From NCBI GenBank assembly GCA_951812525.1, contig OX638316.1, positions 806,001 through 870,000 of the forward strand: DNA of 64,000 bases, given 5' to 3'. The notes under the pieces were generated by a model. It was not told the DNA's origin, made no database searches, and was given only the letters and a program-made list of their open reading frames with translations. The position numbers and the translations under genes were made by a program. Below, in pieces: positions 26,028-35,415 of the stretch; the stretch's first letter is position 1, and each line of letters starts with the position of its first letter. The stretch comes from an uncultured Poribacteria bacterium (GTDB lineage Bacteria; Poribacteria; WGA-4E; WGA-3G).

Positions 26028-27263
26028 ATGGAATACAAAGATCGGACGATTATCTTAGGTGTTACAGGTGGTATAGCCATCCACAAATCACTCGACGTGG
26101 CAAGTCAACTCGTCAAAAGTGGAGCATCTGTTCACGTCGTTATGACAGAAAACGCCACTCGCCTCGTCCAACCTTTGCAGTTCCAAGTCATCTCGCGAAA
26201 TCCCGTCCTCTTAGATTTATTTGAGGTAGGTACAGATTGGAAACCACCCCACATTGATCTCGCTGACCGTGCTGATCTACTCATGATCGTCCCGGCAACG
26301 GCAAACATTATCGGCAAGCTTGCAAACGGCATCGCCGATGATCCGCTTTCTACCGTTGCCGTTTCTGTCCACTGCCCGACCCTTCTCGCCCCTGCAATGA
26401 ATGGACACATGTGGCAGAATCCCTTCGTTCAACGGAATATCAACACCTTGAAAACACACGGTTTTCATTTCATTGAACCCGCAAGCGGCGATTTGGCATG
26501 CGGTTATGAAGGCGTAGGACGTTTGAATACAGTGGAGACGATCCTCGAAGGCGTAAGCGGTATCTTGAAACGTCGCGATTCGGAGATCCTTCCTACCGGA
26601 ACAGCAGACAATCTGCAAGGCACACGCGTCCTTGTCACAGCAGGTGCGACGCGCGAGTACATCGATCCTGTCCGATTCATCACCAACCGCTCCAGTGGCA
26701 AGATGGGTTACGCTATCGCCGAAGCAGCAGCGCAACGCGGTGCGGAAGTACACTTAATTAGTGGGGTCGCCACTATCTCCCCACCTGTCGGCATCAGAAC
26801 GCAATATGTCGAATCAACACTCCAGATGTACAACGAAGTCTTGGAAGCATTCGATGGAACAGACATTGTTATTATGGCAGCCGCGCCGGCGGATTATCGT
26901 CCACGCGAATTTACACCGCATAAAATCAAAAAGACAAATGACACACTTACACTCCCACTTGATAGGAATCCGGACATAGCCCAAGCCCTTGGCGAACAGA
27001 AAACGCATCAGACCCTCGTCTGTTTTGCCGCCGAAACGGACGACCTTCTTGAGAACGCTAAAAAGAAACTCATACGTAAGAATTGCGATCTCATTGTCGC
27101 AAACGACATCCTTGAGGAAGGTGCGGGATTCCAATCCGACACCAACATTGTCACTCTTTTAGATAGACACGGCACCTGTGAACAATTGCCACGCGATTCT
27201 AAACGCAACATAGCGGACGCAATTCTAACAAAGGTCGTTACGATACGAAACGGTTCAAAATAG
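26028..27263 (+). CDS. coaBC: Bifunctional phosphopantothenoylcysteine decarboxylase/phosphopantothenate-cysteine ligase
   Basis: A 411-residue coenzyme A biosynthesis enzyme. The CoaC half (1-180) has the flavin-binding GVTGGIAIHKS, the catalytic His in HIDLADRADL, the PAMN substrate motif and the active-site Cys in LACGYEGVGRL. The CoaB half (about 205-411) starts VLVTAGATREYIDPVRFITN and includes KMGYAIAEAA, AAPADYRP and KKTNDTLTLPL. Both halves look complete. It follows gmk and precedes rsmA by 17 bases. Confidence 0.95.
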   Translation: MEYKDRTIILGVTGGIAIHKSLDVASQLVKSGASVHVVMTENATRLVQPLQFQVISRNPVLLDLFEVGTDWKPPHIDLADRADLLMIVPATANIIGKLANGIADDPLSTVAVSVHCPTLLAPAMNGHMWQNPFVQRNINTLKTHGFHFIEPASGDLACGYEGVGRLNTVETILEGVSGILKRRDSEILPTGTADNLQGTRVLVTAGATREYIDPVRFITNRSSGKMGYAIAEAAAQRGAEVHLISGVATISPPVGIRTQYVESTLQMYNEVLEAFDGTDIVIMAAAPADYRPREFTPHKIKKTNDTLTLPLDRNPDIAQALGEQKTHQTLVCFAAETDDLLENAKKKLIRKNCDLIVANDILEEGAGFQSDTNIVTLLDRHGTCEQLPRDSKRNIADAILTKVVTIRNGSK

Positions 27264-27280
27264 ACCGTTCATTACCAAAT

Positions 27281-28168
27281 ATGAATCAACGACAAGTCCG
27301 GGACTTTTTTGCCCTCCATCATGCCCGCCCTAAAAAGCAATTAGGGCAAAATTTCCTCGTCAATCCAGATGTCCTCAATATTATTCTTGAAGCCGGAGAA
27401 CTTACAGACAATGATACCGTCATAGAAATCGGTGCTGGGTTAGGATGTCTCACCGATGCATTGGCACAATGTGCCAAGCGGGTGATAGCCGTTGAGGTAG
27501 ACGAGCTATTATACAAGAGTTTAGCATCGCGTTTTGGCACAGCTTGCGAGCCAAAACTTAATCCACAAACATCAACAAACTCAAGCGTCCAACTCCTTAA
27601 CGCAGACATCCTCAAACTAGAACTTAATACACTGCTGTCAGACAGCACAGGAACTGCACCTACTACATTTAAAGTTATCGCAAACCTGCCTTACAACATC
27701 ACAACACCCATCTTGTGGAAGCTTATCGCGCATCAGAAAGAGATCCATAACTGCATCCTAATGATGCAGAAGGAAGTAGCGGAAAGGATTGTTGCTGGAC
27801 CTGGAGGGAAAGATTATGGTGCATTGACAATTGGAGTCGGCTATCATGCTGAGGCGACGCTAATAGCCACTTTGTCGCCAGAAAATTTCTATCCTGCACC
27901 AAAGGTAGATTCTGCCCTTTTAAAACTGACGATGCGCCAAAGTCCGAAGGTTGACGTTGAAGATGAGGCACTATTTTTTAAAATAGTGCGAACAGCGTTC
28001 AGAACACGACGGAAGATGCTAAAAAATGCTTTAGTCAGGGGCAGATTCGCGTCAGCTGACGGGTTGGCAGCTGCATTTGAAGAACTCGGGATAGCACCCG
28101 AGCGACGTCCCGAAACACTGGATATTGCAGAATTCGCAGCCCTCGCGAATTTCTTGGCTCAGTGTTAG
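27281..28168 (+). CDS. rsmA: 16S rRNA (adenine(1518)-N(6)/adenine(1519)-N(6))-dimethyltransferase
   Basis: A 295-residue KsgA/RsmA methyltransferase that dimethylates two adenines near the 3' end of 16S rRNA. It shows KKQLGQNFLVNPDV, the SAM motif VIEIGAGLGCLT and the catalytic NLPYNITTPI. A serine/threonine/asparagine-rich insertion (about 90-105) separates two strands of the SAM domain. The C-terminal helical domain is complete. It is the last gene of the plus-strand housekeeping run. Confidence 0.95.
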   Translation: MNQRQVRDFFALHHARPKKQLGQNFLVNPDVLNIILEAGELTDNDTVIEIGAGLGCLTDALAQCAKRVIAVEVDELLYKSLASRFGTACEPKLNPQTSTNSSVQLLNADILKLELNTLLSDSTGTAPTTFKVIANLPYNITTPILWKLIAHQKEIHNCILMMQKEVAERIVAGPGGKDYGALTIGVGYHAEATLIATLSPENFYPAPKVDSALLKLTMRQSPKVDVEDEALFFKIVRTAFRTRRKMLKNALVRGRFASADGLAAAFEELGIAPERRPETLDIAEFAALANFLAQC

Positions 28169-28213
28169 GTGCTTATATCGTCGCCTGCAAGTCCGGAAAC
28201 TCCATCCTTGACA

Positions 28214-28999
28214 TCACAAACGGATGTCTATTTCAAGAAGTTGCCAATACACAATTTTCCAGTCTGTACCTTCACGGCGGAAGTCAAATTTACAGCCTGC
28301 TCTGATTTCTCTCAAGTCTTCATCGAGCTCTTTTCTTGCATTTACATCAAGCCGAAGTGTTACTGCTGCCTTCCTCGCATGCGTTATATCCATTTCTATA
28401 TTCGTGAACAGGAATTCAAGAAAGACATATTCCTCAAAGAGTTGAGTTATCGCTGGAACAACATCTGCATAATTTTCAGGAATAATTCCTGATGCCACAC
28501 CGAAAAGGGTAGCATCGTCATCTGCAGCGACATAGGTTTCCGAAAAGAGTGCCTCAATCGTCTCAATATTTTCCGTGTCCACGGACTCAAGCAGGTCAGA
28601 AAAACCATCAAAAAATTCCCGCATTTCCTGCACCGAGTCCCTTAACGGCGTTAGCGCGACATCTACGGTCACGCGCTGCTGGCTGAGGGCAAAGGACTGA
28701 CTGTAAGGCTTGTAATCTGCGTCCTCCACAACCAAGGTATGATTGTCCCCATAAACAACATTTTGAAAAGTGTAAATGCCACCTAAGCCAGTTTGCATCG
28801 ATTGCTCAAGTAAGGTCACAGTCACTCCAGGTATAAGATTTCCTGTTTCAGCATCAGTGACAGATCCAGAGACTGTCCCGTATTCAAGTACTACCGGTAC
28901 TTCGGGTTCAGGTTCGAGTTCAAGCGGATCTTCAGTCCTCTCGCATGCGAAGATGCACGTTATTAAGAAAAAAAGTAAAATAGTTTTCTTGAGTATCAT
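28214..28999 (-). CDS. Lipoprotein with carboxypeptidase-regulatory-like domain
   Basis: A 261-residue exported protein. The signal peptide ends in the lipobox IFAC (Cys at about 19), and a proline/glutamate linker (LELEPEPEVPVV) follows. Residues about 40-115 are a CarboxypepD_reg/PEGA-like beta domain (GTVSGSVTDAETGNLIPGVTV, GGIYTFQNV). The rest (about 120-261) is helical then beta and resembles NTF2-like domains in outline (ALFSETYVA, WKIVYWQLLEI), but that is a weak call. It should sit on the periplasmic or outer membrane. It follows the symporter gene after 48 bases on the same strand. Confidence 0.65.
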   Translation of the reverse strand: MILKKTILLFFLITCIFACERTEDPLELEPEPEVPVVLEYGTVSGSVTDAETGNLIPGVTVTLLEQSMQTGLGGIYTFQNVVYGDNHTLVVEDADYKPYSQSFALSQQRVTVDVALTPLRDSVQEMREFFDGFSDLLESVDTENIETIEALFSETYVAADDDATLFGVASGIIPENYADVVPAITQLFEEYVFLEFLFTNIEMDITHARKAAVTLRLDVNARKELDEDLREIRAGCKFDFRREGTDWKIVYWQLLEIDIRL

Positions 29000-29047
29000 A
29001 GTTTATTTATTACCTCTTCTATTATTTTGTCATCGCTTTAATCGAAA

Positions 29048-30493
29048 TTAATTGAAAAATCTTTTAAGTATGTGTTGGCTCGGTGGTTTCGTGAATAGAG
29101 AAACGACTATTAACATAAAAGACGAAACAACAATCAGAACCGCAACAGGCATAATCCCGGTTCCACCTACAGTATACCCGGGTGTTTGCCAATTTCGGAG
29201 AAAGAAATAGAGCCACAACAAGATAACACTTATAATTGCAGCGAACACACCGTGCTTTGTGCTACGTTGCCAAAACAGTGCTGCAACCACAATCGGAAAA
29301 AGCCCAGAGAATCCGGTAAATGACCAAACGGCGAGCCTGAAAATACTCGGCGTGGCGATGAGCGATATAAGATAAGTAATACAAAGCACGCCGGTCACAA
29401 ATAGCCGTCCGACCCATACCTGCTGTTTCTCTGAAAACGCGTCACGGCGATAATGCCCAACGATATCGTGTGTAAACATGCTACCAATAGCAAGCGACTG
29501 CGAATCCAGCGAGGACATAATTGCAGCGAAAACACCTGCACCTAAAAACCCAGCCAAGACCCCAGGCGCGTGTATATGAATCATCTGAATTAGTACGTTG
29601 TTTGCCTGTGAACCTTTTAAACCGGGGACATCCACATTCCCTAACATCCCCAACAACACGCTCGGAATCCAAACAACAGCAATACACACCGGATACAAGA
29701 TAATCGCATAGCGGAACGTCCCTACCTCCTTCGCCGTCAGGAAATGCGAAAAGATATGTGGAAACATGCCAACACAAAGCGGCATACAGATGTATGTCAA
29801 TAACTCCAACGGCTTAATATGCTCCGCTTGCATCAGCAAACCCGTATCCACTTTAGAGAGAGCGTTTGAAAATCCACCCATCCGGCTTACAATGACGAAG
29901 AAGGTAATGCCTCCGAGCGTCATAAAAACAAGCGTTTGGAAGGTGTTCACCCAAGCAGTGCCTCGCATACCGCTGTAGGTAACGTAACTGAGGACAACAG
30001 CACATATAAGCAAACCGCCTATCCATTGTGGAATCTTACCATCTGTGAGTGTCGCTAATGTTCCACCGCCACCCATCACACCGATGAGGAGATACGGAAT
30101 GAGCAGTAGCACAAGCACGATGAAGAGTAGCAGTCCCAAGCCATCGGACTGCCATCGATCGCGAAAGTACTGCACCTGTGTTACATAGCCAAACCGCTTT
30201 CCAAGTTGCCAGAGACGAGTCCCGATAAAAAGGAATACACACGGTGCAACTATAGCCGTAGATGAAGCCATCAGCGCAAACACACCGATCCCCCTGTGAT
30301 AGGCTTCACCCGACGCACCGAGAATCGAGAACGCAGTCATGTTCGTGCCGAAAAGGGTCATCAATAAGACAAACCAGTTGATCGTTCGACTCGCAACAAA
30401 GTAGTCTTCCCCAGTATTGCGGAAGAGTTTATGGCTCAGGACCCCGAGCACCAGCACCATAACAAGATAGATAAAGATGACGGCGATGCTCAT
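29048..30493 (-). CDS. Sodium:solute symporter (SSS) family transporter
   Basis: A 481-residue membrane protein with about 13 hydrophobic helices. Family features are DYFVASRTINWF, the TNMTAFSILGASGEAY region and MSSLDSQSLAIGSMFTHDIV, which holds the usual Na-binding Ser/Asp helix. The ATG at 30493 has GGAGGAA four bases upstream; an in-frame TTG at 30505 overlaps that site. Its start overlaps the stop of the DUF3311 gene as ATGA, so the two are translationally coupled, the usual SSS/DUF3311 arrangement. The substrate could be a carboxylate, sugar or amino acid. Confidence 0.88.
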   Translation of the reverse strand: MSIAVIFIYLVMVLVLGVLSHKLFRNTGEDYFVASRTINWFVLLMTLFGTNMTAFSILGASGEAYHRGIGVFALMASSTAIVAPCVFLFIGTRLWQLGKRFGYVTQVQYFRDRWQSDGLGLLLFIVLVLLLIPYLLIGVMGGGGTLATLTDGKIPQWIGGLLICAVVLSYVTYSGMRGTAWVNTFQTLVFMTLGGITFFVIVSRMGGFSNALSKVDTGLLMQAEHIKPLELLTYICMPLCVGMFPHIFSHFLTAKEVGTFRYAIILYPVCIAVVWIPSVLLGMLGNVDVPGLKGSQANNVLIQMIHIHAPGVLAGFLGAGVFAAIMSSLDSQSLAIGSMFTHDIVGHYRRDAFSEKQQVWVGRLFVTGVLCITYLISLIATPSIFRLAVWSFTGFSGLFPIVVAALFWQRSTKHGVFAAIISVILLWLYFFLRNWQTPGYTVGGTGIMPVAVLIVVSSFMLIVVSLFTKPPSQHILKRFFN

Positions 30494-30690
30494 CGTTCCT
30501 CCCAATCTTCACCACCCTTGACGAAGATAGCCATTAGTAATGTGACGGCGAGACAGAATCCGATATGATAAAGCAACCCTACTGGTAGCCCTAAAACCAG
30601 CTGCGGTGTTTTCCAGAACCAGAAGTCGTTGTGAAACAAGAACAGTAACACAATCAGGCAGTAGAACAGCCATTTAGCTCGACGTTTCAT
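30490..30690 (-). CDS. DUF3311-type small membrane protein, SSS transporter partner
   Basis: A 66-residue protein with two hydrophobic helices (about 6-22 and 36-58) and a charged tail (VKGGEDWEER). Size, topology and position directly before an SSS symporter match DUF3311 proteins, proposed small subunits of such symporters. The ATG at 30690 has AAAGGAG eight bases upstream. It overlaps the TRAP permease gene by 17 bases and the symporter by four bases, so three transport genes are chained. Confidence 0.75.
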   Translation of the reverse strand: MKRRAKWLFYCLIVLLFLFHNDFWFWKTPQLVLGLPVGLLYHIGFCLAVTLLMAIFVKGGEDWEER

Positions 30691-32776
30691 GAAGTGTCTC
30701 CTTTTTCTGCCAATTATAGTAAAAAATAGCAGCACTTGCAACTATTACTATTCCATGAATCCAGATGAATTGTATAGCGGTAGGCGCGAAAAAGAGGATA
30801 AACGCAGCGATAAACAGCATACAGCGCGCTGATAGCACTAATTTGTTAAAGAGGTAACCTGCGATAGCCGCAGCAAGGACAATCGTCCCAACCAACGTTA
30901 GAGAGAAATTCCCTAAAACTGTCCACAGCTCTGGTGTCCCACCATCAGCGTGCAACCAGAGCAAAGCAGGTCGCAGTACAAACGCGTAAGGTAAGGCAAA
31001 ACCGACAAGAGCGAATCTGAATGCTGCGAACCCAGTTGCCATTACCCCTGAACCGGCGATAGCAGCGGCAGCGTATGCAGCCAATGCAACTGGCGGTGTC
31101 ACCATCGACATCATCCCAAAATAAAAAATAAAAAAGTGCGCTGCAAGTGGAACAACACCTAAGTCCAAAAGCACAGGACCCACCAAAATAGCCATCAAGA
31201 GATAGCAAACTGATGAAGGCAATCCCATTCCCAGAATAATCGTTGAAATCATCAGAAAGAACAGTGCCAACATCAGGTTCGTCGCTGCAAGTGGTAAAAG
31301 TGCCGACGGCAACTTACCACCGATGCCAGTCAATGTTACCACCCCTAAAATGATACCGACACATGCAGCAGCTGCGATCAGCGAAACACCGCTCTGCGCC
31401 GCCCGTTTACAAGGCGACACCAAGAAGTCCACGCCTCTCAACAAATCCTGAACTCCAATACTCGGCTCCGTTGTATCATCCCGCTTACCAATCCTCCGCA
31501 CCGAAAAGTTCAACAGGCATATAGCAGTAACTACCAACAGACTCCAACTCACGGCGCGGAACGCCGTAGCACCCATCAGTAGAAACCCAATGAGCGTGAC
31601 AAACGCAGCCAGAAAGATACCGCCCTGTACTGTCCAAATCTTACTCTGTTCCGCCGTCTGCGCATCGCTATATGCTTCATCGGGACTGTGAACGGCAGAA
31701 AGCGTGTCCGTACTACTTTTCACCGACTTCTCCATAGCAAGTTTTCCGCTCGCACGCTTCGCGGACTTTTCCATAGCAAGTTTTCCGCTCGCACGCTTCG
31801 CGGAAAAATGCACCATGCACAGTATCCCGGTATAGTAGAGGATTGCTGGTAGTAGCGCTGCCTTGATAATCTCCAAGTAGGTGACAGCAGGTTCGACAAT
31901 TTCCAGCATCATATACGCCGCCGCTCCCATGATAGGTGGGACCAATGCGCCACCAGAACTCGCTGCAGCTTCAATACCGCCCGCCATTGCTGATTGAAAG
32001 CCAGAACGCTTCATCAACGGGATGGTAAACGTTCCAGTCGTTGCTGTGTTGGCAACCGCTGAGCCAGATAGTGATCCCATCATACCGCTGCTCAGCACTG
32101 CGACCTTTGCAGGTGCTCCGACACTCGAACCGAATACGCGTCTTGCTAAATTCAGGACATAACCCGTTGCCCCAGTACGTTCTAGCAACGTACCAAACAG
32201 CACAAAGAGAAATACATAAGTGAACATCACCCGTAGTGCGATGCCGAATGTGCCTTGGCTATGTAAAAATGTTTGGCTAATAATACGTTGAATGGAGTAC
32301 CCGCGATGTGGAAACAGCCAATCCGGCATAAACTGCCCAAAACTGGCATAGAGGAGAAATACAAAAGAGAGTAGTGGCAGCGTCATACCGATAGAACGGC
32401 GCGTCGCTTCCAAGATTAGGATAAGCCCAAACCCACCAATGATATAATCAAGTTGCAACTCAGCTCCTGCCCGCTCACCGAGAGGTTTGCCATCTAACCA
32501 GAAGTCTTGAAAAACTGGCTCCGTCTGAATCACAACGTAGCCGAAGCAGACAAGCACCACACCTATCAACAACACATCGAGTAGTCGAAAAGCGCGGTTG
32601 TCAGCAAAGCGTTGATGTACAGGATAATTCAAAAATACCACTATTAAGCCGAACATCGCGAAGAGTGCCAACTCAGTTTGAGGCGCGAGTTGCGGATAGT
32701 TAACCTCAGCTAAGATAAAGAAGCACAACAACACTGAAACTGCGAGAAAGATGGTATCTTTTAGCTTTTGTTCCAA
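30674..32776 (-). CDS. TRAP transporter fused 4TM/12TM permease
   Basis: A 700-residue permease joining the small (DctQ-like, first about 160 residues) and large (DctM-like) TRAP subunits, as in TAXI-type systems. DctM motifs include SSGMMGSLSGSAVANTATTGTFTIP and SGGALVPPIMGAAAY. Residues about 322-350 hold an in-frame 13-residue duplication (two copies of SAKRASGKLAMEK) in a cytoplasmic loop. The start is a TTG with no clear ribosome-binding site; later Met codons would delete the first helix. TRAP systems need a periplasmic binding protein, but none is encoded in the window. The substrate is unknown. Confidence 0.85.
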   Translation of the reverse strand: MEQKLKDTIFLAVSVLLCFFILAEVNYPQLAPQTELALFAMFGLIVVFLNYPVHQRFADNRAFRLLDVLLIGVVLVCFGYVVIQTEPVFQDFWLDGKPLGERAGAELQLDYIIGGFGLILILEATRRSIGMTLPLLSFVFLLYASFGQFMPDWLFPHRGYSIQRIISQTFLHSQGTFGIALRVMFTYVFLFVLFGTLLERTGATGYVLNLARRVFGSSVGAPAKVAVLSSGMMGSLSGSAVANTATTGTFTIPLMKRSGFQSAMAGGIEAAASSGGALVPPIMGAAAYMMLEIVEPAVTYLEIIKAALLPAILYYTGILCMVHFSAKRASGKLAMEKSAKRASGKLAMEKSVKSSTDTLSAVHSPDEAYSDAQTAEQSKIWTVQGGIFLAAFVTLIGFLLMGATAFRAVSWSLLVVTAICLLNFSVRRIGKRDDTTEPSIGVQDLLRGVDFLVSPCKRAAQSGVSLIAAAACVGIILGVVTLTGIGGKLPSALLPLAATNLMLALFFLMISTIILGMGLPSSVCYLLMAILVGPVLLDLGVVPLAAHFFIFYFGMMSMVTPPVALAAYAAAAIAGSGVMATGFAAFRFALVGFALPYAFVLRPALLWLHADGGTPELWTVLGNFSLTLVGTIVLAAAIAGYLFNKLVLSARCMLFIAAFILFFAPTAIQFIWIHGIVIVASAAIFYYNWQKKETLHETSS
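31731..31804. repeat. 39-bp tandem duplication inside the TRAP permease gene
   Basis: Thirty-five bases at 31731-31765 recur identically at 31770-31804, a period of 39 bases, so the reading frame is kept and 13 residues are added. The exact identity suggests a recent event. Confidence 0.85.
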
Positions 32777-32916
32777 TAGATCAAACCCAATCTGTTTTCT
32801 GGACTGAAAAATCCAGATGCCACTAGTAGGAGAGTGCTAAACCACAAGCAGTAAACCCGTAAACCTTATTAAGTGTAACAGGAAATTAGGCGAAGATTCA
32901 AGGAAAAAGGAAGGAT

Positions 32917-33975
32917 TCATGCCGAGTCGTTTTCATGAGTATCAAGGTGCTCTGGCACTGTTTTTGCCTGCCGAACAGTGCCTTTAAACACGGCATAAAG
33001 ATACAAAAAAGCAGGCACCAACAGAATACCCCCGACACCTAAAATGATTAAGGTCGAACGCAGTACAACATCCGGTGCAGCTACATTTGAAAAGGTTAAA
33101 TCTGGTGTGACAAGATACGGATATTGTGCCAATCCCCAACCGAAAACAATCAGCGTAACCTGTATCGGAACGAGGATACGCGCAAGCCGAAATTGACGCT
33201 TCCAAATCGCCCAGATTGCCCACAGAGCCGCCGCACCCGTCAAGATATGAAACGGGATCGACCAAGGTGCGCTACTGAGTCCACTGCGAATTGCCGGCGC
33301 GCCTTCAACAGATAAAATAAAACTTAGTCCTGCCATTACACCGACACTCACCGCCGCAATGAGTGCTCGAAGCCGAAAATCCTCCTGTAATTCGAGGTCC
33401 TTAGTTTCCAATGTGAGATACACTGCCGCAAGCAAGGCACAGAGCGTCAAGGTGAAAAAACCGATTGCAAATGGAAATGGTGCAAGCCAAGCCGAGAAGA
33501 AGTCGGTTTCTACCTGTCCACTCACCACGTCAACATGAATCGTGCCGGACGCAACTGCCCCTAACGTAATCCCTAACATGACAGGTGTGATCGCACTTGC
33601 AATAGCAAAAACTTGACTCCAGCGGCGATGTGTAGTATCCGATTGGACATCGTAGGTCCGAAACACAAACGCCGAGCCGCGAAGCACAATACCGATGAGC
33701 ATTAACGTTAGCGGAATATGCAAAGCCGTACTAATCGCCGCGAACGCCACTGGAAATGCCACGAAAAGCAGCACGATAATCACAATCAACCAGACATGAT
33801 TGGCTTCCCAGATCGGAGCGATGGCTTCCATAATCAGGGTACGTTGCGCTTTGGCACGACGACCGGTCGCGAACAAATCCCAAATCCCACCACCAAAATC
33901 AGCACCACCCGTCAGCATATAGATAATGAGGGAGATAAGCATCACACTAGCGATGCAGAGTTCAAGTGTAAACAC
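32917..33975 (-). CDS. cydB: Cytochrome bd ubiquinol oxidase subunit II
   Basis: A 352-residue membrane subunit of cytochrome bd oxidase. Family motifs are GGADFGGGIWDL near 24-35 and WEANHVWLI near 55-63, with eight to nine hydrophobic helices. It lies 66 bases after cydA. CydX-like small subunits were not found between or after the genes. With CydA it reduces oxygen to water using quinol, with high oxygen affinity. Confidence 0.93.
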   Translation of the reverse strand: MFTLELCIASVMLISLIIYMLTGGADFGGGIWDLFATGRRAKAQRTLIMEAIAPIWEANHVWLIVIIVLLFVAFPVAFAAISTALHIPLTLMLIGIVLRGSAFVFRTYDVQSDTTHRRWSQVFAIASAITPVMLGITLGAVASGTIHVDVVSGQVETDFFSAWLAPFPFAIGFFTLTLCALLAAVYLTLETKDLELQEDFRLRALIAAVSVGVMAGLSFILSVEGAPAIRSGLSSAPWSIPFHILTGAAALWAIWAIWKRQFRLARILVPIQVTLIVFGWGLAQYPYLVTPDLTFSNVAAPDVVLRSTLIILGVGGILLVPAFLYLYAVFKGTVRQAKTVPEHLDTHENDSA

Positions 33976-34041
33976 AACATCTCTCCACTAAGCTCACCAC
34001 AAGTTCAAACATTGGATCTTTCGATAGTAGACTGTTTGCTT

Positions 34042-35334
34042 TCAAGCAGCGTTAAAAATATGGCGGCGTAATAGGACGAAAACAATAATCGAGAGAAAAA
34101 TGTAAAGCACCGTAAAACTGGCAAAAGGCACAATAAGGTGCGGCATCGGGGTTACTGCATCTGCCGTGCGCATGATGTTATAGATAACCCACGGTTGCCG
34201 TCCAACTTCAGTGACCGTCCAACCCGCTTCAATCGCAATAAATCCAAGCGGCGTGCAGAGGGTGACGAACCGAAGATACCAACGTTGAGTTGGCAGCCCT
34301 TTGCGCCTCCATGCCAGCCAACCACCCAGCACGCCAGCGGTAATCAATACGATTCCACATGCTACCATAATCTGAAATGCGAAATGCACGATTGCTACAG
34401 GCGGACGATTTTCTCGCGGCACCGCTTTGAGTCCCATAATCTCAGCGTTGAAATCGGAATGTGCGAGAAAACTGAGTGCCTTGGGAATTTCAAGTGCGTA
34501 GCGGGTTTCTTCGGTGTCTTCGTTCGGAATACCCCCAATCCGTAAGGGTGCGCCGCGCTCGGTCTCCCATTGTGCCTCCATTGCGGCAAGTTTAACAGGC
34601 TGGTACTTAGCTAGTCGCTTGGCACTAATATCGCCCGAAATCGGTTGGAGAAGCGCGAATACGCCACCAACACTCAAGGCAATGGCGAACGCACGACGAT
34701 GGAAAAGGTTATTCGGATCGCGCCTGAGAAAATAGGCGTGAATGCCAGCCACTGCAAACGCGACAGCAAGAAAGGCAGCAATGGTCATGTGCAGTGCCTG
34801 GCTGAATGAGGAGGGATTGAGCATTGCCGCAATCGGATCAATGTTTGTCACTTTACCATCGACAATCGAAAAGCCGGTGGGTGTATTCATCCACGCGTTC
34901 GCGGTAACAACGAAGATACCGGAAAACATACCGCCGAGGAGTACCATCATACCAGCGAACCAGTGGGCATATTTTGGAATGCGGTCCCAACCGTAGAGGT
35001 AAAGCCCTAAGAAGATCGCCTCAAGGAAAAAGGCGAAACCTTCCAATGAAAACGGCATACCGATGATCGGACCGGCGTAAGCCATAAAATTGGGCCACAA
35101 CAAGCCGAGTTCAAAAGACAAAACGGTGCCAGAGACAGCCCCAACAGCGAACATTATAGCCGTCCCTTTTGCCCACTGTTTTGCTAGTGTTAGGTAAACT
35201 TCCTCTCGCGTTTTGAGCCACAATCCCTCTGCAATCACCATCAGCAGTGGCATTGCGATACCGACCGCTGCAAAAATGATATGAAAGGCGAGGGACATCG
35301 CCATCTGTGCCCGTGCTGCCAATAAATCTGTCAT
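34042..35334 (-). CDS. cydA: Cytochrome bd ubiquinol oxidase subunit I
   Basis: A 430-residue subunit carrying haems b558, b595 and d. The ATG at 35334 has AAGGAG nine bases upstream. The N-terminal ARAQMAMSLAFHIIFAAVG holds the high-spin haem histidine, ALHMTIAAF another axial His, and GWTVTEVGRQPW the conserved quinol-side segment. The length is clearly below E. coli CydA (522 residues), because the Q-loop between helices 6 and 7 (about residues 240-310) is short. That places it with short-Q-loop enzymes. Confidence 0.93.
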   Translation of the reverse strand: MTDLLAARAQMAMSLAFHIIFAAVGIAMPLLMVIAEGLWLKTREEVYLTLAKQWAKGTAIMFAVGAVSGTVLSFELGLLWPNFMAYAGPIIGMPFSLEGFAFFLEAIFLGLYLYGWDRIPKYAHWFAGMMVLLGGMFSGIFVVTANAWMNTPTGFSIVDGKVTNIDPIAAMLNPSSFSQALHMTIAAFLAVAFAVAGIHAYFLRRDPNNLFHRRAFAIALSVGGVFALLQPISGDISAKRLAKYQPVKLAAMEAQWETERGAPLRIGGIPNEDTEETRYALEIPKALSFLAHSDFNAEIMGLKAVPRENRPPVAIVHFAFQIMVACGIVLITAGVLGGWLAWRRKGLPTQRWYLRFVTLCTPLGFIAIEAGWTVTEVGRQPWVIYNIMRTADAVTPMPHLIVPFASFTVLYIFLSIIVFVLLRRHIFNAA

Positions 35335-35415
35335 GAGATCATCTCCTTCATGCACCAGCTGCACATCAACGAGCGAGCACAGACACCCACCCTATTTGTT
35401 AACTACGTGGACTTA

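Noticed and set aside
32798-32817. TCTGGA/TCCAGA hairpin upstream of the TRAP gene as a terminator of cydB
   Set aside because: No T-run follows on the relevant strand and it is about 100 bases past the cydB stop.
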